64,000 nt of DNA, taken from contig SHMW01000014.1 of assembly GCA_008080735.1 (NCBI GenBank), positions 1 to 64,000 of the forward strand. The letters are read 5' to 3'. The notes below the pieces were generated by a model, which made no database searches, was not told the origin of the DNA, and was given only the letters and a program-made list of their open reading frames with translations. The position numbers were made by a program, and so were the translations under genes. This document shows, one piece after another, positions 27,434-36,062 of the stretch (within the stretch, counting starts at the first letter, position 1; each line of letters begins with the position of its first letter). This DNA comes from Promethearchaeota archaeon (GTDB taxonomy: Archaea > Asgardarchaeota > Lokiarchaeia > Sigyniarchaeales > SOKP01).

Positions 27434-27943
27434 ATGCTTATAGATAACCTCAATAAAGAAGAACTCAAGAATCTCTTGGTGAAAAATTGGATGAGTCATG
27501 ATGGTGCGTGGTTTTTAAATACTTTTATGCGAGTGGGCATAAAAGAAGCTAACAAAATTAATAAAGGAGCCATAAGGACGTTAGCCTCATTGGAAATTGC
27601 CAGAATAAAAAGATTGTCCGAATTCAGTGATAAGCAAATTTCTAATTACCAAGAATTAAAAGAATTCATGAAGACCACGTACAGCGTCCTGAAAGGGGAT
27701 TTTATGGACTTTACCATCTCTTTCCCGGGTGAAAATCGGTTTCATTGGGAAATGCGCAAATGTTTCGCATTCGAAGGAATGAAACGGCTTGGAATTGAAA
27801 ATAAATATGAATGTGGAGTGATTTACCGAGTAAGCTGTTGGTTAAAAGAACTGGGAATTAAACATAAAATTGTTCCAAAGTTTAAACACTGCCTTTTAAA
27901 TTCCCAGAACCAGTGTAGTGGGGATATAATTATAGAATTTTAA
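27434..27943 (+). CDS. DUF6125-like protein
   Basis: This is a 169-aa soluble protein. The start ELKNLLVKNWMSHDGAWFLN followed by an ANKINKGAIRTLA helix resembles the DUF6125/L-2-amino-thiazoline-4-carboxylic-acid-hydrolase-like group, as far as I can judge by eye. Cysteines at the FEGMKRLG, YECGVIYR, SCWL and KHCLLN segments of the C-terminal half suggest a metal site. An AGGAG ribosome binding site nine bases before the ATG supports the start. The function is unknown, and neighbours give no strong clue, although a polyferredoxin follows 190 bases later. Confidence 0.65.
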   Translation: MLIDNLNKEELKNLLVKNWMSHDGAWFLNTFMRVGIKEANKINKGAIRTLASLEIARIKRLSEFSDKQISNYQELKEFMKTTYSVLKGDFMDFTISFPGENRFHWEMRKCFAFEGMKRLGIENKYECGVIYRVSCWLKELGIKHKIVPKFKHCLLNSQNQCSGDIIIEF

Positions 27944-28136
27944 AGTGTTAACTCATTTTATTATGATTTTCCTCTACTCGTTTTTTAATAGGATGCAATA
28001 TCAGTTTCTTTTATCTCGATGAATTCTGGGTTTAATAATTTTAGATAAGAAAAAGGCTTTTTCAAGCTAATTTATTCAATCGTTAAAAATAAGTAAAAGT
28101 ATATCATTAACTACTTAGCATTAAAAATTATTCGAA

Positions 28137-29225
28137 GTGATTAAGATCAGTCAAGCTACTTCTGATAAAGAATCTCCAGAAGAGGAAGAGGAGATTAAAA
28201 AACAACTTGGGATGGAACCCAACAAGCTTATTTTATCATGGAAATATAAAGATGTCGATAAAAAATTAACATATGACATAGAAAAATGCATTGGATGCAG
28301 TTTATGCAAGGAAGTGTGTCCCGTTGATGCGATTGAACTCGGGCCAGTTCCCGAAATCGCTCAAGGGCTTTTAGATGAGTCTAATCCAAAAATTATGATT
28401 GACCACGAGAAATGCTGTTATTGCATGCTTTGTGCGATCGTATGCCCAAACGATGCGTTCCACGAGCATTTCCAACCAGAAGGTAGGATCGACATGAATC
28501 AGTTCCCGCGTCTCGGGAAATTCTATAAAATCGATGAAGATAAATGTATTGAAGACGAGTCCAATGAAATATGTCAACTCTGTATCAATTCGCGTGAGAG
28601 AAATAATGTTAAGGCGTATCACAAGATTCAGCAAGAATGCCCCACCCAATGTTTTCAAATAGAATCCCCCATTTCCGGAGAAGTTGTCCTAAAGGAGCAT
28701 ATGCTATATAAATGCGACCCTTCCGGATGTAAAGCTTGTGTAAATATTTGCCCCGTAGAATCGTTCTTTATCCCTCAAAGTGCGGAGGATGTGAAAAAAT
28801 ATGGAAAAATTGCGTGCAACGAGGATGAATGTTTTTATTGTGGTGCCTGTGTAAATTCCTGTCCCGATGATTTAATTATTGTTGACCGCAAGAGCGTCGA
28901 AATTTTAGATCCAAAAACACCGGGTAATTATCCCTGGGTTGAAGCATGGATTAAACATATAAAAGAGATAATCAGAGAGCGGATTACGAAAGGAAAACCT
29001 CCAATTCACATTCCCTTAATAGAGGAAAAGATCGAAAAAGAAGCAAAAAAAGTCGAAGAAACGATTCCGCAAATCTCAGAAGAAGAAAAACAACAACTCA
29101 GAGAAATTAATGACAAAATACAAGAGCTCTTAAAAAATAAAAAGGTACGATATTGGATTAAAGACGGAAAAGCTGACAAAGTTGCCGCCGAATTAGATAA
29201 GCTTCTTAATAAAATGACTACCTAA
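28137..29225 (+). CDS. polyferredoxin with four to five [4Fe-4S]-type motifs
   Basis: This 362-aa electron carrier has clear CxxCxxCxxxCP clusters CIGCSLCKEVCP (about residue 52), CCYCMLCAIVCP (about 98), CDPSGCKACVNICP (about 195) and CFYCGACVNSCP (about 232). A looser set lies between the second and third (CQLC with CPTQC). This arrangement resembles FwdF/MvhB-like polyferredoxins and ferredoxin-like subunits of archaeal oxidoreductases. The last 60 residues form a charged coiled coil (EEKQQLREINDKIQELLKNK) that could bind a partner. The start is GTG at 28137. It has no redox enzyme next to it, so the donor and acceptor are unknown. Confidence 0.85.
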   Translation: MIKISQATSDKESPEEEEEIKKQLGMEPNKLILSWKYKDVDKKLTYDIEKCIGCSLCKEVCPVDAIELGPVPEIAQGLLDESNPKIMIDHEKCCYCMLCAIVCPNDAFHEHFQPEGRIDMNQFPRLGKFYKIDEDKCIEDESNEICQLCINSRERNNVKAYHKIQQECPTQCFQIESPISGEVVLKEHMLYKCDPSGCKACVNICPVESFFIPQSAEDVKKYGKIACNEDECFYCGACVNSCPDDLIIVDRKSVEILDPKTPGNYPWVEAWIKHIKEIIRERITKGKPPIHIPLIEEKIEKEAKKVEETIPQISEEEKQQLREINDKIQELLKNKKVRYWIKDGKADKVAAELDKLLNKMTT

Positions 29226-29303
29226 ATAATATCAGTTCAATTTTTTAACAAATAATCGTTTTCATAAGATTTAAAACAAAAAAATAAAAAAATACCTATA
29301 AAA

Positions 29304-30056
29304 TTAGGTTTTGCCATATTTTTTAAAGATTAGAATTCCAGCAATCACTATTATGATGCTGAAAATTGAGACTATGGCAAGATTTGACCATATCGAGATG
29401 TCAGTTAGTACTGTTCCGCTCAGTATCTTAGTAATAGATTCGGTAACATAATAACTTGGCAATACCATTGCTATTATCTGGGTGGTGCTAGTTATTGGAA
29501 TAAAGGTTCCAAAAAACATCTGAGGTAAGATAAAAATGAACGCCAGTCCTGTTGCGGTTCCAGAATTTTTTGAAATGGTGGCGGTTATGAGTCCTAAACC
29601 TACTGAACAGATCGAAAGAATAGCAATAAACACAAAAGATAAGCTTATTCCAATAAGATGTGCTTCTGAACGGTATCCTATTAAGAAAGATGTGAGTGCC
29701 ACTATCGCTACTTGAAGCATCGAAAGAATTGTATTAGAGACAAGATGACTTCCCATGAATTCTGAAGAAGTGGTAGGCGTAAGATTAATTCTCTTCAAAA
29801 GTCCCGTTTCTCTATCGTCAGTAAAAGTCTGAGCAACCGTCATTATTATAAATATACACGCATATGCGTATAATCCTGGAACCATAAGCTCGAATTGATT
29901 TTTACCTGGTATTGCGGATTCTATCTCTGAAAAACCTAATCCAAATGTCAAAGTTAATGCCGCAGGGAATAATAGCATCAAAAAAAGATAGGCAGGTTCT
30001 CTAATCATCTTTTTTAATTCCATTAATGTGAGGGCAAATAGTTTTCGCATTTTCAT
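29304..30056 (-). CDS. ABC-2 type transporter permease
   Basis: This 250-aa membrane protein has six hydrophobic segments typical of the ABC-2 family. Family features include the coupling-helix region TFTDDRETGLLKRINLTPTT and the LPQMFFGTFIPI stretch near the fifth helix. It pairs with the ATPase encoded immediately upstream (the ATPase stop and this ATG are one base apart), so they form an ABC exporter. Homologues move drugs, lipids or polysaccharides; the substrate here is unknown. Start at the ATG at 30056, with a second Met two residues on. Confidence 0.88.
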   Translation of the reverse strand: MKMRKLFALTLMELKKMIREPAYLFLMLLFPAALTLTFGLGFSEIESAIPGKNQFELMVPGLYAYACIFIIMTVAQTFTDDRETGLLKRINLTPTTSSEFMGSHLVSNTILSMLQVAIVALTSFLIGYRSEAHLIGISLSFVFIAILSICSVGLGLITATISKNSGTATGLAFIFILPQMFFGTFIPITSTTQIIAMVLPSYYVTESITKILSGTVLTDISIWSNLAIVSIFSIIIVIAGILIFKKYGKT

Positions 30057-30057
30057 T

Positions 30058-30837
30058 TTAGATCCCCTCCAATATTCTTCTACCAGTTATCTCTAAAAAG
30101 ACCTCCTCAAGATTTTTCGCATTATATCTTTCTAACAAAATTTGGGGTGGTCCTAAAGCTATTAATTCGCCATAATCGATAATTGCGATGGTATCACTCA
30201 AAGCTTCCGCCTCCTCAATATAATGGGTCGTTAAAATAACCGTCTTATTGCGTTCTTTAAGAGAGGATATAAACTTCCACACATTTCTGCGCGCTCGAGG
30301 ATCCATTCCAACAGTGGGCTCATCAAGGAAAACTATCTCTGGATTCCCGATCAAAGCCATGAGCATATTTAATATTCTTAACATTCCTCCACTGTATGTT
30401 TTTGCCTTTCTTTTGCTTTCTTCAACGAAATTAATTGATTTTAGAAGGAAATCGGTTCTTTCTCTTATCTCTTGTTTCTTTAAATCATATAGAACTCCAA
30501 ATAACTCGATATTTTCTCTACCTGTAAGGAATTTATAAACGGCTTCATGTTGGGGACATACTCCAATTAGATTTTTAATTCTTCTCAGATCTTTTTTTAT
30601 ATTGTAGCCATTTACAAAAATTTCACCTTCAGTTGGTTTTAGTAAACCATTTAGCATATTGATAGTAGTCGTCTTGCCAGCACCATTTGGACCTAATAGA
30701 CCGAATACCTCCCCCCTTCTAATTTTTAAAGAAAGGTTATTCACAGCTTCCAAATCTCCATATTTTTTGGTCAAATTACTAATCTCAATTGCCATTTCTG
30801 GCATAGATTTTTCTTGTTTACTTTTCGTTTGAGACAT
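30058..30837 (-). CDS. ABC transporter ATP-binding protein (DrrA-like)
   Basis: This 259-aa nucleotide-binding subunit has Walker A GPNGAGKTTTIN near residue 53, the Q-loop in IGVCPQHE, the signature YSGGMLRILNMLMA (LSGGQ position, variant YSGGM), Walker B IVFLDEPTVGMDPRARR and the switch histidine in LTTHYIEEAE. All catalytic elements are present. The DEPTVGMDPRARR and EAEALSD phrases match DrrA/NodI-type exporters. It is co-transcribed with the permease that follows, making a two-gene exporter. Confidence 0.92.
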   Translation of the reverse strand: MSQTKSKQEKSMPEMAIEISNLTKKYGDLEAVNNLSLKIRRGEVFGLLGPNGAGKTTTINMLNGLLKPTEGEIFVNGYNIKKDLRRIKNLIGVCPQHEAVYKFLTGRENIELFGVLYDLKKQEIRERTDFLLKSINFVEESKRKAKTYSGGMLRILNMLMALIGNPEIVFLDEPTVGMDPRARRNVWKFISSLKERNKTVILTTHYIEEAEALSDTIAIIDYGELIALGPPQILLERYNAKNLEEVFLEITGRRILEGI

Positions 30838-31016
30838 TTCTAATTATTATTAAGTTTTTTATACTATTGATAAAATAGTATTGAATATACTTAAGAGATT
30901 TTGAGTCCAATTTTTATTCATTGGCATTTAAGATTATAAAATTCAAAAATAAAATTTGTACTTAATTCCCTATGAAAATATAAATATTTAATTAGTTGTT
31001 GAAATAAAAGTTTACT

Positions 31017-31550
31017 ATGTACTTTCCTAAATTATCGGAATGGCCATCGGCTAAGATTTTAAAGCGAATTATTATCGGTGCGGTAATTCTTCTCATCATT
31101 GTATATCCTTTTATGAGCTGGTATTTTATGGTATCTGCATTTCCAGTTGGGTTCTTTGAAAGTCAATTGTCGTTTAATGGAGAGATTCTGAAGATATATT
31201 ATAGTACAACTAATATAGACCTATATAGAATTGGACAACTACTAGATTATGGATTTATGGTAAGTTATGGACTACTATTTTTTTCTGTTTCACTAATTAT
31301 CGCACGGAAATTTGAAAATGAATCGAAAGGAAGACAAGTGGGATCTATCATTGCATTGATCGGTGTATTCGCCGCAATATGTGACGGAATTGAGAATTTA
31401 TTTATTCTTATTATGCTCGTTGACCCTCTCGGATTTCCGAATATTATCGCAATTATCCACTCGGTATTCGCCCTCATTAAATATGTCTGTTTTATTCCTG
31501 CCTTGGGATATATAATAATTGCTGGTCTGGTGCAATTGATTAAAAAATAA
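31017..31550 (+). CDS. four-helix integral membrane protein, hypothetical
   Basis: I do not recognise this 177-aa protein. It has four hydrophobic segments (about 15-38, 77-97, 110-132 and 142-172) with a short cytoplasmic N-terminus and an outside loop after helix 1 (FGFFESQLSFNGEILKIYYS region). It resembles small polytopic proteins of unknown role common in archaea. It is divergent from the ABC exporter, with 179 bases between. A T-rich run follows the stop. Start at ATG 31017. Confidence 0.65.
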   Translation: MYFPKLSEWPSAKILKRIIIGAVILLIIVYPFMSWYFMVSAFPVGFFESQLSFNGEILKIYYSTTNIDLYRIGQLLDYGFMVSYGLLFFSVSLIIARKFENESKGRQVGSIIALIGVFAAICDGIENLFILIMLVDPLGFPNIIAIIHSVFALIKYVCFIPALGYIIIAGLVQLIKK

Positions 31551-31574
31551 TTTTCACTACTTTTTTCTTTTTTT
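31551..31574 (+). terminator. T-rich terminator after membrane protein
   Basis: The sequence directly after the stop codon consists almost only of T tracts (TTTTCACTACTTTTTTC...), typical of archaeal termination. Confidence 0.45.
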
Positions 31575-31615
31575 GAAAGGTCTAATAGAGTGAGGAGAAC
31601 TAAGAAAAGCCTTAT

Positions 31616-32099
31616 TTATTTAAATGATTCAATGGCAATCTGACCATGATATTCATCAGCATGGACTATAGTATATGCCCATCCCGCCGCGCAATGTTCC
31701 GCCGGCATTAATCCGTCATATCCAGGATTGCCTCCTTGAGTCTGAAATTCCTCTGCCGTCATTCCGAATTTAGGGGCTAATGACATAGTTGCCTCTTGGA
31801 GACCTGGAGTATCCACCATTCAAGGCCCAAACGTAAGCAAAAATCCTTTGTTTCGTCTAATACCCCGGCTAATGATTCGCCAATCGAAGTTAAGACCGCT
31901 CTACTAGCAAAATAGGGTGTCATAAAGGGAGTACCCCCGCCAGAAGTTGTATTCACAATAACTCCTTGATTTTGTTGCAGTATATAGGGTAGGAATGTTT
32001 TAATCGCAAAAATGGCGCCTCTGATATTTACGCTATAGGTTTTGTCCCAGATATCCATCGGTAATACTCTGATTTCCCCTGCTGTATAAATAATGGCGT
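31616..32099 (-). pseudogene. decayed short-chain dehydrogenase/reductase
   Basis: Two adjacent frames carry SDR sequence. The upstream one begins within the NNAG region (here YTAGEIRVLP), continues through DIWDKTYSVNIRGAIFA and VIVNTTSGGG, and reaches the active-site helix as YFASRAVLTS. The usual catalytic Lys position is Arg, and the Rossmann GxxxGxG N-terminus is missing. After a frameshift near 31850, the second frame reads FGP, a TGA stop (about 31820), then MVDTPGLQEATM and the C-terminal part to 31616. Loss of the first 75 residues, one frameshift and one nonsense codon show it is not functional. Confidence 0.75.
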
Positions 32100-32103
32100 T
32101 GCT

Positions 32104-32184
32104 TCTGCTGGAATTTCAACGAGATTTTTCTCTTAGTATTGACCAACCAAATACATACTTCTCGCCTTTTACTAATTGTTGCAT
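32104..32184 (-). pseudogene. N-terminal fragment of a KYVFGW-type protein fused to the SDR remnant
   Basis: The ATG at 32184 opens MQQLVKGEKYVFGWSIL, followed by a stop at 32116. In the next frame VEIPAEA continues the sequence. This matches the start of a family I remember as beginning VKGGKYVFGWS...IVIPPEA (an AbrB-like opening). Here it breaks off and SDR sequence follows, so a deletion has probably joined two decaying genes. Confidence 0.4.
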
Positions 32185-32314
32185 ACGATCCTCTTCTATT
32201 TTATATTAATCTTAATGAGAAAATTTTTTCCTTAATAAAATTGAACTCAAGTTGTCATAATTCTTTGACATGATAAAGAAAGGAAAAAATCTTTGAGTTT
32301 AAGAATGTAGATCA

Positions 32315-32322
32315 ATATAAAT
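32315..32322 (+). promoter_or_regulatory. candidate TATA box for the small protein at 32359
   Basis: ATATAAAT at 32315-32322 would place transcription near 32345, about 15 bases before the GTG at 32359. Confidence 0.35.
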
Positions 32323-32358
32323 ACTTAAAACATCTTATTTTCAAGAATGTGAATTATT

Positions 32359-32631
32359 GTGATTCTAAAATTAAAATGTGGATTCGCTCAAGGTATTAAA
32401 GAGAGTTCAAATCATCATATCTTGTTGATCGAACGAGATTCTACGATTGAGGATGATTTGAAGGCTCTTTTTAAATTTTTTAAAGACAGCATTGAGATCT
32501 CCAAAATTAGGCGTTTGCATAAATATTACAAGATAAAATCATCTAATCTAGCCATAATTATCTCCCTTCTCTCAACCATCTTGGAACTTATCCCAGAAGC
32601 AGTTGTTGTCAATGAACCTAGTATAGTGTAA
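32359..32631 (+). CDS. small hypothetical protein
   Basis: A 90-aa open frame with GTG start and an ATATAAAT TATA-like element about 40 bases upstream. The sequence has a plausible fold: a strand-rich first 30 residues (ILKLKCGFAQGIKES, ILLIERDST), a helix with many lysines and a hydrophobic C-terminal helix (SNLAIIISLLSTILELIPEA). No family is recognised. It could be a real small gene or a chance frame in AT-rich DNA. The FAH-family gene follows 90 bases later on the same strand. Confidence 0.45.
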   Translation: MILKLKCGFAQGIKESSNHHILLIERDSTIEDDLKALFKFFKDSIEISKIRRLHKYYKIKSSNLAIIISLLSTILELIPEAVVVNEPSIV

Positions 32632-32720
32632 TTAATTTTTTTCCTTACGTATACAAAACTCTTTCAAAATTTTTAATTATTAACGAAATTTACTAAGTTT
32701 AAAACTTTAGAAGAGTAATT

Positions 32721-33602
32721 ATGAAATTCGCAACAGTTAAACAGAAAAATCAAGAAATTGCCGCTCTAGTGGTGGGAGATCATTTCTTTCCAATCCCACA
32801 AATAAATACAACCTTATCTACAGATTGGTATAATACATTAGGAGAGATTTTGGAGCACAATCAACTTGATAAATTGATTTCTTGGTTTAATAGGACTGGA
32901 AGAGAATATTTAGAAAATACCAATGATTTAGGACAGCCGTTATCAGATATTAACTTTTCTCCGCTATATCGACACCCACATAAGATATGGGGTATTGGAC
33001 TCAATTATCGAGACCATGCTGAAGATTTATTGGAAAAAACTCCTTCCTTGATTCCCGCAAGTTTTATGAAATCTGATACCACCATCATCGGCCCAAATGA
33101 TACTATATTCATCCCAACACAATCCAGTAAAACTACGGGTGAGGCTGAGTTGGGCGTAATTATTAAAAAAAAATGTAAAAATATTCCGCGTGAAGATTGG
33201 TTGGAGGTAGTAGCAGGCTTTACCACGATTATCGATATGACCGCCGAGGATATACTCAGAAAAAATCCAAGATACCTCACGTTATCCAAAAATTTTGATA
33301 CCTTCTTTAGTTTTGGACCACTTTTAATAACGCCAGACGAGTTTGCAGATATTATGGATTTATCGATAGCGACAGTTATTAATGGGGAGGTTCACGCGAA
33401 AAATACGCTTTCAAATATGACCTTTCCCCCCGATTTTTTAGTGTCATTTCATTCCGAGATTATGACATTATTACCAGGAGACATTATTTCTACTGGCACT
33501 CCGAGAGCGGTTCAATTGCGTGATGGGGATATCATTGAATGCCAGATTGACGGATTTATGTCTCTGAAAAATCCTGTAAAAGATTTAAAAAATTTCCAAT
33601 GA
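32721..33602 (+). CDS. fumarylacetoacetate hydrolase (FAH) family enzyme
   Basis: This 293-aa enzyme belongs to the FAH/2-keto-4-pentenoate hydratase superfamily, which uses a divalent metal to cleave or decarboxylate acyl-pyruvate-like substrates. The core begins IWGIGLNYRDHAED near residue 93, followed by PASFMKSDTTIIGP. The metal-binding acids are likely in GEAELGVI and TIIDMTAEDI. The C-terminal LPGDIISTGTPRAV is the typical family ending. The N-terminal 90 residues are a variable lid domain. No catabolic neighbours are seen, so the substrate is open. Start at ATG 32721. Confidence 0.88.
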   Translation: MKFATVKQKNQEIAALVVGDHFFPIPQINTTLSTDWYNTLGEILEHNQLDKLISWFNRTGREYLENTNDLGQPLSDINFSPLYRHPHKIWGIGLNYRDHAEDLLEKTPSLIPASFMKSDTTIIGPNDTIFIPTQSSKTTGEAELGVIIKKKCKNIPREDWLEVVAGFTTIIDMTAEDILRKNPRYLTLSKNFDTFFSFGPLLITPDEFADIMDLSIATVINGEVHAKNTLSNMTFPPDFLVSFHSEIMTLLPGDIISTGTPRAVQLRDGDIIECQIDGFMSLKNPVKDLKNFQ

Positions 33603-33652
33603 TTCTCATTAATGGTCATTCTTTAAATTGACCAAACTCGATAACACAAGAA

Positions 33653-33726
33653 TGGGAGGGACGGGATTCGAACCCGCGGCCTCCTGGTCCCAAACCAGGA
33701 ATCATACCAAGCTAGACTACCCTCCC
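33653..33726 (-). tRNA. tRNA-Pro (anticodon TGG)
   Basis: Read on the minus strand, the sequence folds as a tRNA: acceptor GGGAGGG/CCCTCCC, D-arm with GTC...GAT and a GG loop, anticodon stem CCTGG/CCAGG with loop TTTGGGA (anticodon TGG), T-arm GCGGG/CCCGT with loop TTCGAAT. The discriminator base is A, and CCA is not encoded, as in many archaeal tRNAs. No intron is present. It decodes CCN proline codons, mainly CCA and CCG. Confidence 0.95.
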
Positions 33727-33925
33727 ATTTAATAGAAAGAGTATAAATAGAACCATTCTTAAATTTGTATAGAATATTTAATATTTTGTAGGTTTTTAAT
33801 TTTGTTATTCATATTCCTTAACAAGCAGAATCTTGAAAAAGAGAATAGATAATTTGAAAATTCGAAGAAAAAATCATACTAAAAATTTTTTTATTATCAA
33901 TTATTTATAATAAAGCCGAGTAGAT

Positions 33926-34573
33926 ATGAGAAAACGAAATAAGGAAAATAGAGATTATATTATCCCCACATTTGATATAAACTCAGAAGGCTTTATACTC
34001 TGCAAAGATCATTCACAATATGAAAATCTTAAAACTTCTGCTTATGATTTTTTTCTGAATTTTTTAACTTTCAAACATCTAACTTGTAAATCATGTCAAA
34101 ACTTTAAAAATGACAAGTGTTATTTTCCGCAATCTGACCTCATTAAAATATCGGATGATTTAACCGTTTTTCAAAATCCCTTTATTTGTCAATTCTGTGG
34201 GCGAAAAGTTAGAAATCTATTCACTATTCTTAATAAGTTTAAAAAGGAGCGAGTTTCGAATCAAGTTTCGTCATTAATTTGTTATCGATGCCAAAAGATA
34301 CTTTTGATGGATAATCCTAAAAAAGGATTTATAGATTCTGCGAAACTTACTGCTATGTATTCAATAATAAATTTTTTTGGTATTTTAGGTGTTTTTTTCT
34401 TTTTTCCCCTTTTCCTACGTCTTCCTATGCTGATAGATTCATTTCTTATAAGTCTCATCATCGTGTCTATTATGTTCTACTTTTTTATTCATTATGGAAG
34501 CTTATCATTGAAATACTTAAAAATTGTAAACAATTATGAGATTAATTTCTCAGAATTCAAATCTTTAAAATAA
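33926..34573 (+). CDS. hypothetical protein with CxxC pairs and two membrane helices
   Basis: I do not recognise this 215-aa protein. The first 130 residues contain spaced cysteine pairs: CKSCQNFKNDKC near residue 53, CQFCG near 91 and CYRC near 120, which could form two or three zinc knuckles. Residues about 148-190 contain two closely spaced hydrophobic helices, so it is anchored in the membrane with the cysteine-rich part in the cytoplasm. This format (zinc ribbon plus membrane hairpin) is common in Asgard archaea. The strand is divergent from the tRNA. Start at ATG 33926. Confidence 0.65.
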   Translation: MRKRNKENRDYIIPTFDINSEGFILCKDHSQYENLKTSAYDFFLNFLTFKHLTCKSCQNFKNDKCYFPQSDLIKISDDLTVFQNPFICQFCGRKVRNLFTILNKFKKERVSNQVSSLICYRCQKILLMDNPKKGFIDSAKLTAMYSIINFFGILGVFFFFPLFLRLPMLIDSFLISLIIVSIMFYFFIHYGSLSLKYLKIVNNYEINFSEFKSLK

Positions 34574-34642
34574 TTTTAGACTTGCACTTCTAGTCAGCTT
34601 TAATATAACAATCTAAAGGTTGAAAATATGTAGAATAAATTT

Positions 34643-35647
34643 TCAAAGATATCGTTTCTGGAATCCTTCGTAAAGTCTTTCTGCCACATCAATAATATAA
34701 TTCCTATTTTTAATAAAAGAAAGTAGCTCATCGGGAATATTACTATATCCATAATAAGTACCAAGAAGGGCTCCTCCAATGGCGCCCACCGTATCTGTAT
34801 CTCCTCCTGCAGTCACAAGTTCAAACACACACTCCTCCAGAGATGTATATTTTTTTAAAAACATAAAAAGAGAACAAATCATCGTGCTAAGGGCATATGG
34901 ATGCACAAATGCCTTACCCAAATATTGTTCAATAAAATAAGGAGATTTTACACCTAACTGAGAGAATTTTATAAGTCCAGACTCTATAGTGAGGTCCAGA
35001 TTATTTCTTAAAAGATCCACTCCTTCAGAAAATTCTCTCCACTCAGCCTTTTGAGAATTTAGGGTGGTCACGATTATACTGTCCAAAAAATCATCAACAT
35101 CTAAGCCACTTTCAATTGATTGATATGTTAAGTATGAGACTGCTTTTGCCATCATTCGTGCTCCTGCTGTCGCGGCGGGATGAGAATGTGTTAGTAAACT
35201 TTGTGCGTCAGCGGATTCCAAGAGTTTTTCTAAATCATTGCAATAGAACAAACCTATGGGAGAAACTCTCATTAAAGTCCCATTTCCTCCACTTTTTGAT
35301 GCCGCCTTTTGCCATGATATTCCATACTTCAATTTTTTAATCGATGTCAAACATCCGTATCCAGGACCTATCGGAGGATCTTCTAGCCATTTAACAAATT
35401 CTTTAATGAGATATTCCATATTAAACCCCCCTCCTTTTATTAACGCTTCGGCTAAATGAAGTGTTAACTGTGTATCGTCTGTATAGGATGAGAACTTCTT
35501 TTTATTTTTCCAGAGAAAATCTTCAAAAAATTCAAATTTTGAACGGATCTTTTCCCTCAACTTCCCCTCAAAAGGACGCCCCAACGTATCTCCTATCGCA
35601 ACTCCTATTAAACATCCTTTAAACTTATCTAAAAAATTTTTTTCCAT
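34643..35647 (-). CDS. ADP-ribosylglycohydrolase (DraG/ARH-like)
   Basis: This 334-aa enzyme of the ADP-ribosyl-hydrolase fold removes ADP-ribose from proteins or small molecules using two metal ions. The start GCLIGVAIGDTLGRPFEG, metal-binding SYTDDTQLTLHLAEA near residue 55 and AGGDTDTVGAIGGALLG near 285 are signature sequences. LLTHSHPAATAGARMMA is the central helix. The metal-coordinating TDDT and the final DxDT aspartates are intact, so it should be active. No ADP-ribosyltransferase gene is nearby. Just upstream on the same strand (gap 37 bases) lies the receiver-only response regulator. Confidence 0.9.
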   Translation of the reverse strand: MEKNFLDKFKGCLIGVAIGDTLGRPFEGKLREKIRSKFEFFEDFLWKNKKKFSSYTDDTQLTLHLAEALIKGGGFNMEYLIKEFVKWLEDPPIGPGYGCLTSIKKLKYGISWQKAASKSGGNGTLMRVSPIGLFYCNDLEKLLESADAQSLLTHSHPAATAGARMMAKAVSYLTYQSIESGLDVDDFLDSIIVTTLNSQKAEWREFSEGVDLLRNNLDLTIESGLIKFSQLGVKSPYFIEQYLGKAFVHPYALSTMICSLFMFLKKYTSLEECVFELVTAGGDTDTVGAIGGALLGTYYGYSNIPDELLSFIKNRNYIIDVAERLYEGFQKRYL

Positions 35648-35684
35648 ATCGAAGAAGATTAGTGTTGACTATATTTCATAAGAA

Positions 35685-36062
35685 TTAAATGTGTTTGTGA
35701 GTTGCCATATTTTTAATATACTCAATAAGCACTTCTAAACTAAAAGGTTTCTCAAGAAATCCTAGAATGCCAAGCTTTAAGGCTTCTTGCTTTACGGTTT
35801 TATCTGCGCTAGCAAAAATAATATTTGCGTTTTGTTCTATTGACAAAATCTCTTTAGTGGCTTTCAATCCATCTTTCACGGGCATTCTATGATCCATTAA
35901 TATAATGTCTGGTTTTCGTTCGAACGCTTTAAATTTTTGAACTGCTTCTTCTCCATTACTTGCCGTACCTGCAACCTCGAATCCATATAAATCCAAAAAT
36001 TTCTTATAAAGGGTTTGAATGGATTTGTCGTCTTCGACGATAAATACGCTAACCAGAATCAC
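35685..36062 (-). CDS. receiver-only response regulator
   Basis: This 125-aa protein consists of one receiver (CheY-like) domain and no output domain. The acidic pair is VEDD near residue 10, the phospho-acceptor is in IILMDHRMPVKDG (Asp near 56), the Ser/Thr switch position is FASADK, and the conserved lysine is in LEKPFS. All residues needed for phosphorylation are present. It lies 334 bases downstream of a histidine kinase on the same strand (36397-37950), its likely cognate partner, and could relay phosphate to other proteins as in a multi-step phosphorelay. The start is GTG at 36062, with a GGTGAT sequence directly upstream. Confidence 0.9.
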   Translation of the reverse strand: MILVSVFIVEDDKSIQTLYKKFLDLYGFEVAGTASNGEEAVQKFKAFERKPDIILMDHRMPVKDGLKATKEILSIEQNANIIFASADKTVKQEALKLGILGFLEKPFSLEVLIEYIKNMATHKHI

